From: JBKBKN01 sp046294625
Lineage (GTDB): Bacteria > Bacteroidota > Bacteroidia > M30B66
Reading direction: 5' to 3'
DNA: 64,000 nt
NCBI GenBank assembly: GCA_046294625.1
Contig: JBKBKN010000001.1
Coordinates: forward strand, 62,001 to 126,000
Below are positions 51,947-60,426 of this stretch, one piece after another. Each line of letters opens with the position of its first letter. Position 1 is the first letter of the stretch. Under the pieces are notes generated by a model. It was not told where the DNA came from. It searched no databases and saw only the letters and a list, made by a program, of their open reading frames with translations. The position numbers were made by a program, and so were the translations under genes.

Positions 51947-52954
51947 ATGAAGATTAACAAAACATTGCTTTTTGTGGTATTGATTTTATCGTTGGTAGCG
52001 GCGTATCTGCTTATCAACAGGCAGATGGGAACGGTGAAGGGTGATTTCAGCAACTTCGCAATAGAAGACACGGCATCAATCGATAAAATATTTATCGTTG
52101 ACAAGGCTGGCAAAGAAGTATTGTTGGAGAAAAACATGCCCGGTGCTTGGATGGTTAACAAAAAATTTGAAGCCAGAAATGACATGGTTAAAAATTTGCT
52201 TGATGCACTGAAAAGAATGGATGTGAGAGCGCCAGTGCCTCAATCGATGCTGGAATCTGTAATCAAAGACCTGGCAACGAATTTTCAGCGTAAAGTTGAA
52301 GTGTATGCTAATGGTAAAAGGGTGAAAGTTTTTTACGTTGGTTCCGACAGCATGGATCACCATGGCACTTTCATGTTGCTCGAAAACTCTACTACACCAT
52401 ACGAAATGCACATACCGGGCTTCCGGGGCTACCTGAGCATTCGATTTGTAACCGATGAGCGAATTTGGAAGAAACCGGTTGTATTCAGTTATCCGGTGCA
52501 GGACATTAGAAAAGTGCGCGTAGAATACACAGAACTCCCGCAAGAAAGCTTTGAAGTAAGCCACGATGGCAATGGAGCGGTGAAAGTTTTATCACTTCAA
52601 ACAAACCAACAGGTGAAAGCTGATAGTGCAGCTGCCCTTGATTACTTGATTCAGTTTGGCAAGATAAGCTATGAAGCCGAAGTAGCACTTGACTTCCCCA
52701 AAAGAGATTCTATTTTGAATGCATCGCCTTGGGTAAGAATAGAAGTTACTACAGCTGATGGCACAGTCAATAAGGTGCGCTGTGTGCGGCGTGAGCCCAT
52801 GGAAAAGTATGCAGACATGCCTCAGGCCCCAAGGTTTGATCCGGACAGAATGTATGCCGTTATCAACGAAGGGAAAGACCTTGTTTTGGTACAATATTTT
52901 GTGTTTAACAGAATTTTAGTTCCTTTGGTATATTTCACCCAAGAGTTTGATTAG
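51947..52954 (+). CDS. DUF4340 domain-containing protein
   Basis: The 335-residue protein has a membrane anchor at the N-terminus (about residues 6-22, LLFVVLILSLVAAYLLI) and an extracytoplasmic DUF4340 region with repeated FYVGSDSMDHHGTFMLLE-type segments and IPGFRGYLSIRFV. DUF4340 genes often follow the GldG-type permease genes in Bacteroidota. It lies 22 bases after gldG and has an unusually strong Shine-Dalgarno sequence. Molecular function is unknown; a link to the GldFG transporter is inferred from position. Confidence 0.85.
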   Translation: MKINKTLLFVVLILSLVAAYLLINRQMGTVKGDFSNFAIEDTASIDKIFIVDKAGKEVLLEKNMPGAWMVNKKFEARNDMVKNLLDALKRMDVRAPVPQSMLESVIKDLATNFQRKVEVYANGKRVKVFYVGSDSMDHHGTFMLLENSTTPYEMHIPGFRGYLSIRFVTDERIWKKPVVFSYPVQDIRKVRVEYTELPQESFEVSHDGNGAVKVLSLQTNQQVKADSAAALDYLIQFGKISYEAEVALDFPKRDSILNASPWVRIEVTTADGTVNKVRCVRREPMEKYADMPQAPRFDPDRMYAVINEGKDLVLVQYFVFNRILVPLVYFTQEFD

Positions 52955-52997
52955 CAGGCTGTTGATTAGCAAAAAAGATTTCTTTTTTGAGCTCGGT

Positions 52998-53012
52998 TTT
53001 GTAATTTACAAA
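52998..53012. repeat. 15-bp perfect dyad upstream of dnaN
   Basis: TTTGTAA and TTACAAA flank a single T. It is located 168 bases before the dnaN start in a 225-base gap and could be an operator or part of a promoter region; AT-rich chance is likely enough that confidence is low. Confidence 0.25.
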
Positions 53013-53179
53013 GCGTTATATTTACCACCCCTTAAAATAACCAATGGCATTGTCCAAGTGCTTGTTAGTCTTTGAAATGCAGTATTTTGGATGATTAGGG
53101 ACTGTAATAAATTTAACTTAACACTGCGCTTTTGAATTGTTTCCATACAATCGAAATCGCAACATTAATAACATGGAAT

Positions 53180-54304
53180 ATGAAATTTATTATTTCTAGC
53201 TCAGTTTTACACAAGCAACTTCAATCTATTTCAGGTGTATTGGGAACCAATAGTAGTCTTCCCATACTTGACGATTTTTTATTTGATGTGCAGGATGGTG
53301 AAATAACCATTTATGCATCGGATTTGGAAAACACCATGAGTACACGCGTGAAGGTGGAAGATTTTGAACCCGGACGAATTGCAATTCCTGGCAAATTTTT
53401 ACTCGATACGCTGAAGTCTTTTGCAGATCATCCGCTTACTTTTATCATCAATCACGACAACTTTAGCGTGAATATCGTGTCAAGCTATGGTAATTACAAT
53501 ATCATGGGTCATGATCCAGATGAGTATCCGAAGATTCCTGCCTTGCAGGATGGATCTAATTTCAAGATCGATGGTTCTGTACTTTTCGAAGGCATCAATA
53601 AAACCATATATGCCACCGCCAATGATGATCTGAGACCTACAATGACAGGTGTTTACTTGCAGATAGATGGTGATGGTCTCACTATGGTAGCCACCGACTC
53701 TCATCGTTTGGTGAAATTTAAGCGCACGGATGTTAAAAGCAATGAACCGGCATCATTTATCCTCCCAAAGAAGCCTTTGAACTTATTGAAAAGCTTGCTT
53801 GGAAATGTAAATAGCTTGGTAGATGTAAACTTTAATGCAAAGAATGCATCGTTCAGCTTTGAGAATCAATTGCTCATTTGTCGTTTGATTGAAGGTAAAT
53901 ACCCTAATTATGAAGCGGTTATTCCTAAAGATAGCCCATTTTATTTGCAAATGAATAGAATAGAGCTGTTGAGCTCACTTAGAAGGGTTTCCGTGTTTTC
54001 GAGCAAGAGTACTTCACAAATTCGTATGAGCATCAGAGGCAATCAGTTGCAAGTTTCGGCTGAAGATTTGGATTTGTCAAATTCTGCTATTGAGACACTT
54101 GCCTGCACTTATGAAGGCGAAGATATTGATATGGGTTTTAACTCAAGATTTATTAATGAAATGCTGGCTAATTTGGGAACAGAAATGATCAGATTGGAGC
54201 TTTCCACCCCGAGTCGTCCGGGCGTATTGCTTCCGGAAGGTGATAATCTTGACCCTGCTGAGGATCTGTTGATGATTGTGATGCCTGTGATGTTAAACAA
54301 TTAA
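53180..54304 (+). CDS. dnaN: DNA polymerase III subunit beta (sliding clamp)
   Basis: The 374-residue protein is the clamp that holds the replicative polymerase on DNA. The start is set at 53180 to give MKFIISSSVLHKQLQSISGV, the normal N-terminus; the open frame extends 16 residues further. Three DNA-clamp domains of about 120 residues are present, with TNSSLPILDDFLFDV, FILPKKPLNLLKSLL and LIEGKYPNYEAVIP. The C-terminus ends MLMIVMPVMLNN-like, as expected for clamp C-termini. No dnaA or origin is adjacent. Confidence 0.97.
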   Translation: MKFIISSSVLHKQLQSISGVLGTNSSLPILDDFLFDVQDGEITIYASDLENTMSTRVKVEDFEPGRIAIPGKFLLDTLKSFADHPLTFIINHDNFSVNIVSSYGNYNIMGHDPDEYPKIPALQDGSNFKIDGSVLFEGINKTIYATANDDLRPTMTGVYLQIDGDGLTMVATDSHRLVKFKRTDVKSNEPASFILPKKPLNLLKSLLGNVNSLVDVNFNAKNASFSFENQLLICRLIEGKYPNYEAVIPKDSPFYLQMNRIELLSSLRRVSVFSSKSTSQIRMSIRGNQLQVSAEDLDLSNSAIETLACTYEGEDIDMGFNSRFINEMLANLGTEMIRLELSTPSRPGVLLPEGDNLDPAEDLLMIVMPVMLNN

Positions 54305-54359
54305 CCGGCACCACAAAAATATTTTTCCAACATTTTAATCAACAAAAGGGAAGTATCAT

Positions 54360-54367
54360 TATATTTG
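54360..54367 (+). promoter_or_regulatory. -7 element of the rpmG operon
   Basis: TATATTTG fits TAnnTTTG 24 bases before the rpmG start. No clear TTTG box is seen upstream. Confidence 0.4.
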
Positions 54368-54390
54368 CACCCCTTTAAAAAATTAAAGCA

Positions 54391-54573
54391 ATGGCAAAGA
54401 AAGGCAATAGAGTTCAGGTGATCATGGAATGCACAGAGCATAAGACAAGCGGCGTTCCAGGAACATCAAGATACATCACCACCAAGAACAAGAAAAACAC
54501 ACCGGAGCGAATGGAATTGAAAAAATACAATCCCATCCTGAAGCGTGTAACCGTTCATAAAGAAATTAAATAA
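54391..54573 (+). CDS. rpmG: 50S ribosomal protein L33
   Basis: The 60-residue basic protein starts MAKKGNRVQVIMECTEHKTS and contains SRYITTKNKKNTPERMELKK, the L33 pattern. The cysteine pairs of the zinc-binding C+ form are reduced to one cysteine, so this is a C- type. It opens the rpmG-DUF4295-ftsY gene string. Confidence 0.97.
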   Translation: MAKKGNRVQVIMECTEHKTSGVPGTSRYITTKNKKNTPERMELKKYNPILKRVTVHKEIK

Positions 54574-54585
54574 TACCAATTTACC

Positions 54586-54741
54586 ATGGCAAAGAAAGTA
54601 GTTGCAACGTTAAAATCAGGCTCAGGCAAGTCTTTCACAAAAGTGATTAAAATGGTGAAATCACCCAAAACTGGAGCATATGCCTTCAAGGAAGAGGTGG
54701 TTCACAACGAACACGTGAAAGATTTTCTCGGACAGAAATAA
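54586..54741 (+). CDS. DUF4295 domain-containing protein
   Basis: A 51-residue protein is encoded 13 bases after rpmG (MAKKVVATLKSGSGKSFTKV at its start, ending FLGQK). It is highly basic and matches the DUF4295 family, which in Bacteroidota almost always sits next to rpmG. It is probably a ribosome-associated protein. The gene is too short for many ORF callers. A terminator follows 30 bases downstream. Confidence 0.9.
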   Translation: MAKKVVATLKSGSGKSFTKVIKMVKSPKTGAYAFKEEVVHNEHVKDFLGQK

Positions 54742-54771
54742 ATCGTATTTTTCATCCTGACATAACAGGTG

Positions 54772-54805
54772 AAGCTCCTCCTTTCGGACGGAGCTTTTTT
54801 TGCTT
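54772..54805 (+). terminator. Terminator between DUF4295 and ftsY
   Basis: AAGCTCC pairs with GGAGCTT, with inner TCC and GGA around TTTC and one bulged C, followed by a T run. It probably reduces but may not abolish transcription into ftsY. Confidence 0.7.
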
Positions 54806-54821
54806 TTTAAAAACAATCAGT

Positions 54822-55781
54822 ATGGGATTTTTCGGATTATTCTCTAAAGAAAAGAAAGAAACGCTAGACAAGGGACTTGAAAAGACCAAGGAGAATTTCT
54901 TTTCCAAGATAGCCAAAGCCTTAATCGGTAAGTCAAAGGTCGATGAAGAGGTACTTGATAATTTGGAAGAAATTTTGATCAGCTCCGATGTGGGAGTGGA
55001 CACCACCATTAAAATAATTGAAAGAATTGAGGATCGGGTGTCCAAAGATAAGTACACCGGCACATCAGAACTCAATGCCATCTTACGCGAAGAAATTGCA
55101 GCATTGCTTGAAGAAAACAACAGTTTTAATCAGCAGGAATTCAAATCTCCTTTTACAGACAAGCCTTATGTAATTATGGTGGTGGGGGTTAATGGGGTTG
55201 GCAAGACCACGACAATTGGCAAATTGGCTTATCAATTTAAAAAAGATGGTAATGATGTGGTGATTGGTGCAGCTGATACCTTTCGTGCTGCAGCAGTTGA
55301 TCAGATTAAAATTTGGGGTGAACGCGTTGGCGTGCCGGTGATTGACCATGGCATGAATGCCGATCCGGCTTCTGTGGCTTTTGATGCCGTGAAAGAAGCT
55401 GTAAACCGAAAGGCGCAGGTCGTAATCATTGACACAGCCGGGCGATTGCACAATAAGGTAAATTTGATGAATGAATTAAGTAAAATCAAACGGGTGATGC
55501 AAAAGGTGGTGCCCGATGCTCCACATGAGATTCTACTTGTTCTCGATGCTTCTACCGGTCAAAACGCGATTGAACAATGTCGCCAATTCACACAAGCGAC
55601 CGATGTGAATGCGCTTGCATTAACCAAGTTGGATGGAACGGCAAAAGGTGGTGTGGTGATTGGCATTTCCGACCAATTCAAAATACCGGTTAAGTATATC
55701 GGTTTAGGTGAAGGCATGACGGACTTACAACTATTCAATCGAATGGAATTTGTGGATTCTTTATTTAAGGAAACATCCTAA
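54822..55781 (+). CDS. ftsY: Signal recognition particle receptor FtsY
   Basis: The 319-residue GTPase docks SRP-ribosome complexes at the membrane for co-translational insertion. The NG core is complete: GVNGVGKTTTIGKLA (about residues 123-137), DTFRAAAVDQ, DTAGRLHNK, TKLDGTAKGG and YIGLGEGMTDLQ. The long acidic A domain of E. coli FtsY is missing; only about 45 residues precede the N domain, normal for the phylum. It follows the rpmG-DUF4295 genes. Confidence 0.97.
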   Translation: MGFFGLFSKEKKETLDKGLEKTKENFFSKIAKALIGKSKVDEEVLDNLEEILISSDVGVDTTIKIIERIEDRVSKDKYTGTSELNAILREEIAALLEENNSFNQQEFKSPFTDKPYVIMVVGVNGVGKTTTIGKLAYQFKKDGNDVVIGAADTFRAAAVDQIKIWGERVGVPVIDHGMNADPASVAFDAVKEAVNRKAQVVIIDTAGRLHNKVNLMNELSKIKRVMQKVVPDAPHEILLVLDASTGQNAIEQCRQFTQATDVNALALTKLDGTAKGGVVIGISDQFKIPVKYIGLGEGMTDLQLFNRMEFVDSLFKETS

Positions 55782-55792
55782 GAATAAAGCTC

Positions 55793-56170
55793 CTAACTCG
55801 CATATTTTTTGTCGAATTTGATGAATATATTTAGATAAACAGCTCTCGCTAAACGAAATAGTACTGGTGCCATTAAAAATAGACCTATTGTGTTGGTCAA
55901 GAAAAACCAAAGTGGTTCGAAACCGAAAACAAACCAGAAGATGAGAAAAACAGCTACGCTCTGCGCTACACCCAAAGCATAACTCACATACATGGCTCCT
56001 TGAAAGAATCCGGGTTCCAGCTCGAACTTTAAATCACAGTGACTACAATGTTCATGCATACCATCCCAATTTTTAAGTTTATAAGGGTTTTTATTGATAA
56101 ACAAGTCGCCTTGATGGCAACGAGGACATTTCCCAAGCAAAACACTATAAAGTTTTGTGCCTTTAAACAT
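55793..56170 (-). CDS. DUF983 domain-containing membrane protein
   Basis: The 125-residue protein has a zinc-ribbon-like N-terminus (CPRC at about residues 15-18 and CSHC at about 43-46, with the typical FELEPGFFQGAMYVSYALG) and two membrane helices (about 66-85 and 89-108). DUF983 proteins are small membrane proteins of unknown role. It is a single gene divergent from the ABC-F gene. Confidence 0.9.
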   Translation of the reverse strand: MFKGTKLYSVLLGKCPRCHQGDLFINKNPYKLKNWDGMHEHCSHCDLKFELEPGFFQGAMYVSYALGVAQSVAVFLIFWFVFGFEPLWFFLTNTIGLFLMAPVLFRLARAVYLNIFIKFDKKYAS

Positions 56171-56174
56171 ATCT

Positions 56175-56182
56175 TATTTTTG
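56175..56182 (+). promoter_or_regulatory. -7 element upstream of the ABC-F gene
   Basis: TATTTTTG fits TAnnTTTG, with TTTG 16 bases upstream, which is shorter than the normal spacing. Confidence 0.3.
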
Positions 56183-56245
56183 TAAGGCAAAAATGCGATA
56201 AAATTCAGCGCAGTTTAGTAACTTGTATCACATTCATTCAAACAA

Positions 56246-58180
56246 ATGATCTCACTTAATCAGCTTAGCGTTTATTTTGGTGGTGTTCCGCTTTTTAACA
56301 ATATTTCATTTCTGGTCAATCAGCAAGATAAGATTGGCTTAACCGGAAAAAATGGGGCTGGAAAATCTACCATGCTCAAGCTTATTAGTGGACAAATGCG
56401 TCCCGAAGAAGGCAATTTAGCTTATCCCAAGGAGTGCACGATTGGATATCTTCCACAGGAAATGAACCACAACAAAGGACTTACAATTGTGGAAGAAGCG
56501 CGAAAGGCATTTGCAGAATTGCAGAAGTTAGAAGCAAAGGTGGAACGACTCACCGAAGAGATTTCTAACAGAGATGATTATGATTCAGATGAATACATGG
56601 ATCTTGTGCAAATGCTTTCATCGGCAAGCGAGCGGCAGGGGCTGTTAGGTGGTGGCAATGTGGACGGAGAAATAGAGCGCACTTTAACCGGGCTGGGATT
56701 TAGCGTTGAAGACATGCGCCGAAATATGGAAACCTTCAGCGGGGGCTGGCAAATGCGCGTGGAATTGGCTAAAATTTTACTCCAACGCCCCGATTTGATA
56801 CTGCTCGATGAGCCCACCAACCATCTCGATATTGAGTCGATTCAGTGGCTTGAGAATTTTCTGTCATCCTATCCCGGTGCTGTGATTTTGGTATCGCACG
56901 ATAGGGCATTTCTTGATAAAATCACCAACCGTACGATAGAAATAGTCGCCGGCAGAATTGAAGACTACAAAGCAAACTACAGCCGCTATGTGGAGCTCCG
57001 AGCTGAAAGAAGGGCGCAACAGCTTGCTACACAAAAAAATCAGCAAAAGATGATTGAACAGCAAGAACGCTTTATTGAGCGTTTTCGGTCCAAAGCATCG
57101 AAGGCCACCGCTGTGCAATCGCGCATCAAGCAATTAGACAAAATTGAACGAATTGAAATTGATGAAGAAGACAATGCCAGCATCCGTTTTCGCTTTCCCG
57201 ATGCACCCCGCTCCGGGAAGATTGTGGTGGAAGGGCGAGATGTTTCTAAGACCTATGCAACGAAATTAGTGCTCGACCACATTGACTTTGATATCGTACG
57301 CGAAGACAAAGTGGCTTTCGTGGGTAGAAATGGCGAAGGCAAATCTACTCTTAGCAAAATCATCATTGGTCAGTTAGATAAGCAAGGCACTGTAAATCTG
57401 GGCTATAATGTTGAAGTGGGGTATTATGCACAAAATCAGGCCGATTTGCTCGATATGAATAAAACGGTGCTCGAAACCATGGAAGCTGCAGCAACCGGTC
57501 CTTTTGCAGGAAAAGCAAGAAATATATTGGGTTCCTTCCTTTTTAGCGGCGATGCAGTGGACAAGAAAGTTTCAGTGCTTTCGGGAGGTGAAAAGGCCCG
57601 CTTAGCCATGGCGCTTTTGCTTTTAAAGCCTGCCAATTTGCTCGTGCTCGACGAACCTACCAACCACCTCGATATGCGCTCCAAGGATATTCTCAAAGAA
57701 GCCTTAATCAATTATACAGGAACGCTGGTTTTGGTGTCGCACGACCGTGATTTTCTTGATGGCATTTGCAATCGAGTGTTCGAATTTCGCGATCATAAGA
57801 TTAAAGAATACCCAATGGGGGTGAAGGAGTATTTAAGCTATAGAAAACTGAACGATTTCAAGGCGCTTGAAACACAGCAGAAACAAAAGAAGGAACAGCA
57901 GCAAAAAGCGGAACAGAAACAAGTGGCTCCCATGGAACAAAAAAATTATGCGGAGCAAAAAGAAGTAGAGAAGGAGCAGCGCAAAAAACAAAATAGACTT
58001 TCGAAAGTGGAGAGCCTCATTGCAGAACTCGAAAAGGAACAAAAACAAATTGAAGCCAAACTCTCCGATTCTGAAATTTTCAAAGACGCCGCGCAAAGCA
58101 ACACACTTCTCAGGCGTTTTGATGAAGTAAAAGCTGAATTAGAAAAGCTGATGGAAGAATGGGAAAGTCTTTCGGTTTAA
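56246..58180 (+). CDS. ABC-F family ATP-binding protein
   Basis: The 644-residue protein has two ABC ATPase domains in one chain and no membrane segment, the ABC-F (Uup/EttA-like) arrangement that acts on ribosomes. The first domain has GKNGAGKSTML (about residues 36-46), FSGGWQMRVELAK and LLDEPTNHLD; the second GRNGEGKSTLSK (about 358-369), LSGGEKARLAMAL and LVLDEPTNHLD. A lysine- and glutamate-rich coiled coil covers the last 120 residues, as in Uup. Specific function, such as translation rescue or antibiotic protection, cannot be told. Confidence 0.93.
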   Translation: MISLNQLSVYFGGVPLFNNISFLVNQQDKIGLTGKNGAGKSTMLKLISGQMRPEEGNLAYPKECTIGYLPQEMNHNKGLTIVEEARKAFAELQKLEAKVERLTEEISNRDDYDSDEYMDLVQMLSSASERQGLLGGGNVDGEIERTLTGLGFSVEDMRRNMETFSGGWQMRVELAKILLQRPDLILLDEPTNHLDIESIQWLENFLSSYPGAVILVSHDRAFLDKITNRTIEIVAGRIEDYKANYSRYVELRAERRAQQLATQKNQQKMIEQQERFIERFRSKASKATAVQSRIKQLDKIERIEIDEEDNASIRFRFPDAPRSGKIVVEGRDVSKTYATKLVLDHIDFDIVREDKVAFVGRNGEGKSTLSKIIIGQLDKQGTVNLGYNVEVGYYAQNQADLLDMNKTVLETMEAAATGPFAGKARNILGSFLFSGDAVDKKVSVLSGGEKARLAMALLLLKPANLLVLDEPTNHLDMRSKDILKEALINYTGTLVLVSHDRDFLDGICNRVFEFRDHKIKEYPMGVKEYLSYRKLNDFKALETQQKQKKEQQQKAEQKQVAPMEQKNYAEQKEVEKEQRKKQNRLSKVESLIAELEKEQKQIEAKLSDSEIFKDAAQSNTLLRRFDEVKAELEKLMEEWESLSV

Positions 58181-58202
58181 TGCCTAATTAGATGGCATGA
58201 GT

Positions 58203-58745
58203 TCATTCCCCTTCATTCATTTTTATCAAGGCAAAAACAGCATAATTCAACATGTCCTTATAATTCGCATCCACACCTTCCGACACAGTGGTCAATCCCT
58301 TGTTGTCTTCAATTTGCTTGATGCGTTGAATGCGCATTAGAATCATATCCGTAAATGATCTAGCTCGCATGTCGCGCCAGGCTTCGCCATAATCATGGTT
58401 TTTATCAAGCATAAGTTGCTTGGTTTTGGTCACCATTTCATCGTAATGCATGATGATTTCACCGGGGCTCATTTCCACAGGGGCATCATCGGGGAGTGAA
58501 AGCTGAATTAGACCCATAATGGCATAGTTAACAATGCCAATGTATTCCGGCTCAATGCCTTCATTCACCTTGTGATGGCCGCTTTCTTCAATCACACGAA
58601 TTCGCCGGGCCTTGATGAAAATCAAATCCGTAATTGAAGAAGTGCGCAACACACGCCACGAAGTTCCATAATCCTTTTGCTTTTTGAGAAATATCTCGCG
58701 GCATTTTGCTATTATAGCATCGTATTGTTTTGAAGTGTCCGGCAT
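58203..58745 (-). CDS. DUF1599 domain-containing protein
   Basis: The 180-residue protein has an internal duplication: a unit with KKQKDYGTSWRVLRTSSITDLIFIK..RIRVIEE..HHKVNEGI (about 21-70) and a second with KNHDYGEAWRDMRARSFTDMILMRIQRIKQIED..GLTTVSEGV (about 115-165), each ending in a NYAI or NYAV helix. This matches DUF1599, found in Bacteroidota and often linked to nucleotide or nucleic acid modification contexts, though no role is proved. It lies divergent from folP. Confidence 0.85.
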   Translation of the reverse strand: MPDTSKQYDAIIAKCREIFLKKQKDYGTSWRVLRTSSITDLIFIKARRIRVIEESGHHKVNEGIEPEYIGIVNYAIMGLIQLSLPDDAPVEMSPGEIIMHYDEMVTKTKQLMLDKNHDYGEAWRDMRARSFTDMILMRIQRIKQIEDNKGLTTVSEGVDANYKDMLNYAVFALIKMNEGE

Positions 58746-58784
58746 CTTTCAAATTTGGAATCGAAATAAAGCAAACAAAGAAAC

Positions 58785-59630
58785 ATGAATTTTTTGAACC
58801 CATCCATTCGCTTACGCGGAAAAATCTTCACCTTCGATCAGCCCACCATCATGGGCATTATCAACTTCACGGGCGATTCTTTTTTTGAGGGCAGTCGTGT
58901 GCAGGTTGTGGATGAAGCGCTTCGCAAAGCAGAAGCCATGCATCAGGAAGGGGCAACATTTGTCGATTTAGGCGCTACTTCCACAAGACCCGGTGCAGCA
59001 TTGAGCGAAGCTTCGAATGAGATCACTAAATTAATTCCAGTTATTGAAAGCATACGCAAAACGATACCTGAGCTTTATATTTCTGTTGACACCTACCATG
59101 CCGAAGTCGCTCATGCTTCGGTAGATGCCGGAGCGGATATGATTAATGATATTTCGGGTGGTAGTCTGGATGATAAAATGTTTCACACCATCGGTCAATT
59201 AAAAGTGCCCTATGTGCTGATGCACATTAAAGGCAGGCCGGACAACATGCAGCTGAATCCGCAATATGAAGATGTGCCCCGTGAAGTGTACGCTTATTTC
59301 ACTGAAAAAATAAAGCAACTCTATGAAGCCGGCGCGAACGATATTTTGGTGGATCCCGGCTTTGGATTTGGCAAAACATTGGCGCACAATTATCAACTTT
59401 TTAATGCATTACCCTTGTTTCATCAGCTTCGTATGCCGCTATTGGTGGGGGTTTCGCGGAAGTCGATGGTTAACAAAGTACTTGGCACCACCCCCGAGCA
59501 GGCGCTCAATGGCACCACCGTGCTGCATACACTTGCGCTGCAAATGGGTGCGCATATACTTCGGGTGCACGATGTGAAAGAAGCCCGCCAAGCCATAGAT
59601 ATTCTTAATTTCGCAAAAAATTACACATGA
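58785..59630 (+). CDS. folP: Dihydropteroate synthase
   Basis: The 281-residue TIM-barrel enzyme joins p-aminobenzoate to dihydropterin pyrophosphate for folate synthesis. The pterin-binding start is IMGIINFTGDSFFEGS (about residues 22-37), where the usual proline of NxTPDSF is replaced by glycine. DLGATSTRPGA, NDISGG, DPGFGFGKT and GVSRKSMVNKVLG complete the motif set. Its stop codon overlaps the cdaA start in ATGA, so it heads the folP-cdaA-kdsA operon. Confidence 0.96.
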   Translation: MNFLNPSIRLRGKIFTFDQPTIMGIINFTGDSFFEGSRVQVVDEALRKAEAMHQEGATFVDLGATSTRPGAALSEASNEITKLIPVIESIRKTIPELYISVDTYHAEVAHASVDAGADMINDISGGSLDDKMFHTIGQLKVPYVLMHIKGRPDNMQLNPQYEDVPREVYAYFTEKIKQLYEAGANDILVDPGFGFGKTLAHNYQLFNALPLFHQLRMPLLVGVSRKSMVNKVLGTTPEQALNGTTVLHTLALQMGAHILRVHDVKEARQAIDILNFAKNYT

Positions 59631-60421
59631 GCATCGGCTCGGAACATATTACGCTGTTTATCACCTTTCGCTGGATCGATTTGCTCGATATCTTCATCGT
59701 GGCCTATTTGCTCTACCGGGTGTATTACCTCATGAAGGGCACTACGGCCATCAGTATCTTTCTTGGAATACTTATTTTTTATTCTCTTTGGTTATTGGTA
59801 AAAGCGCTAAACATGCAATTGCTCTCCACCATCTTGGGTCAATTTATCGGCGTGGGCATGATTGCGCTCATAGTGGTGTTTCAACAGGAAATCAGGCGCT
59901 TTTTGTTGATGGTGGGTTCAAGAGGCTTTTTCAATAAAGACAAGTTTCGTGGCATGGTGAATATTCGAAGCCGTTTTCAAATGCCGGTTGATTACGAAGC
60001 CGTTGCCAGGGCTTGCCAGCAGATGGCATTAAGCAAAACCGGTGCACTGATTGTGATTACACACCGTTCGGAATTGAAATATTATGTCAACAGCGGGGTA
60101 TCACTTAATGCGCGCTTATCGGCCGATTTGCTGGAGAGCATTTTTTTCAAAAATAATCCTTTGCACGATGGCGCGGTGATTATATACGGCGATACCATCA
60201 AGGCGGCAAAGTGTGTTTTACCCTTGACAGAAAATAACGAATTTCCTCCTACATTGGGATTGCGCCACCGAGCTGCTGTGGGAATTACCGAACAAAGCGA
60301 TGCCATAGCCATTTGTGTTTCGGAGCAAACCGGCGAAATAGCCTTTGCCAAAAACGGGGAACTTCGTCAGAATATCACGCCAAGTATGCTCACCGAACTA
60401 TTAAAACTTGAATTTGAATAA
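59627..60421 (+). CDS. cdaA: Diadenylate cyclase CdaA
   Basis: The 264-residue protein makes cyclic di-AMP from two ATP. Three membrane helices (about residues 18-36, 40-60 and 68-86) precede the DAC domain (about 100-245). The catalytic DGA is at 181-183 (DGAVII) and RHR at 213-215 (RHRAAVG). The 4-base overlap with folP and 5-base gap to kdsA indicate one operon. The Firmicutes partner genes cdaR and glmM are absent here. Confidence 0.96.
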   Translation: MSIGSEHITLFITFRWIDLLDIFIVAYLLYRVYYLMKGTTAISIFLGILIFYSLWLLVKALNMQLLSTILGQFIGVGMIALIVVFQQEIRRFLLMVGSRGFFNKDKFRGMVNIRSRFQMPVDYEAVARACQQMALSKTGALIVITHRSELKYYVNSGVSLNARLSADLLESIFFKNNPLHDGAVIIYGDTIKAAKCVLPLTENNEFPPTLGLRHRAAVGITEQSDAIAICVSEQTGEIAFAKNGELRQNITPSMLTELLKLEFE

Positions 60422-60426
60422 GAAAT

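Noticed and set aside
53132..53179. Longer N-terminus of dnaN
   Set aside because: The MKFIISSS start at 53180 is the conserved clamp N-terminus; the extra 16 residues are not conserved in type.
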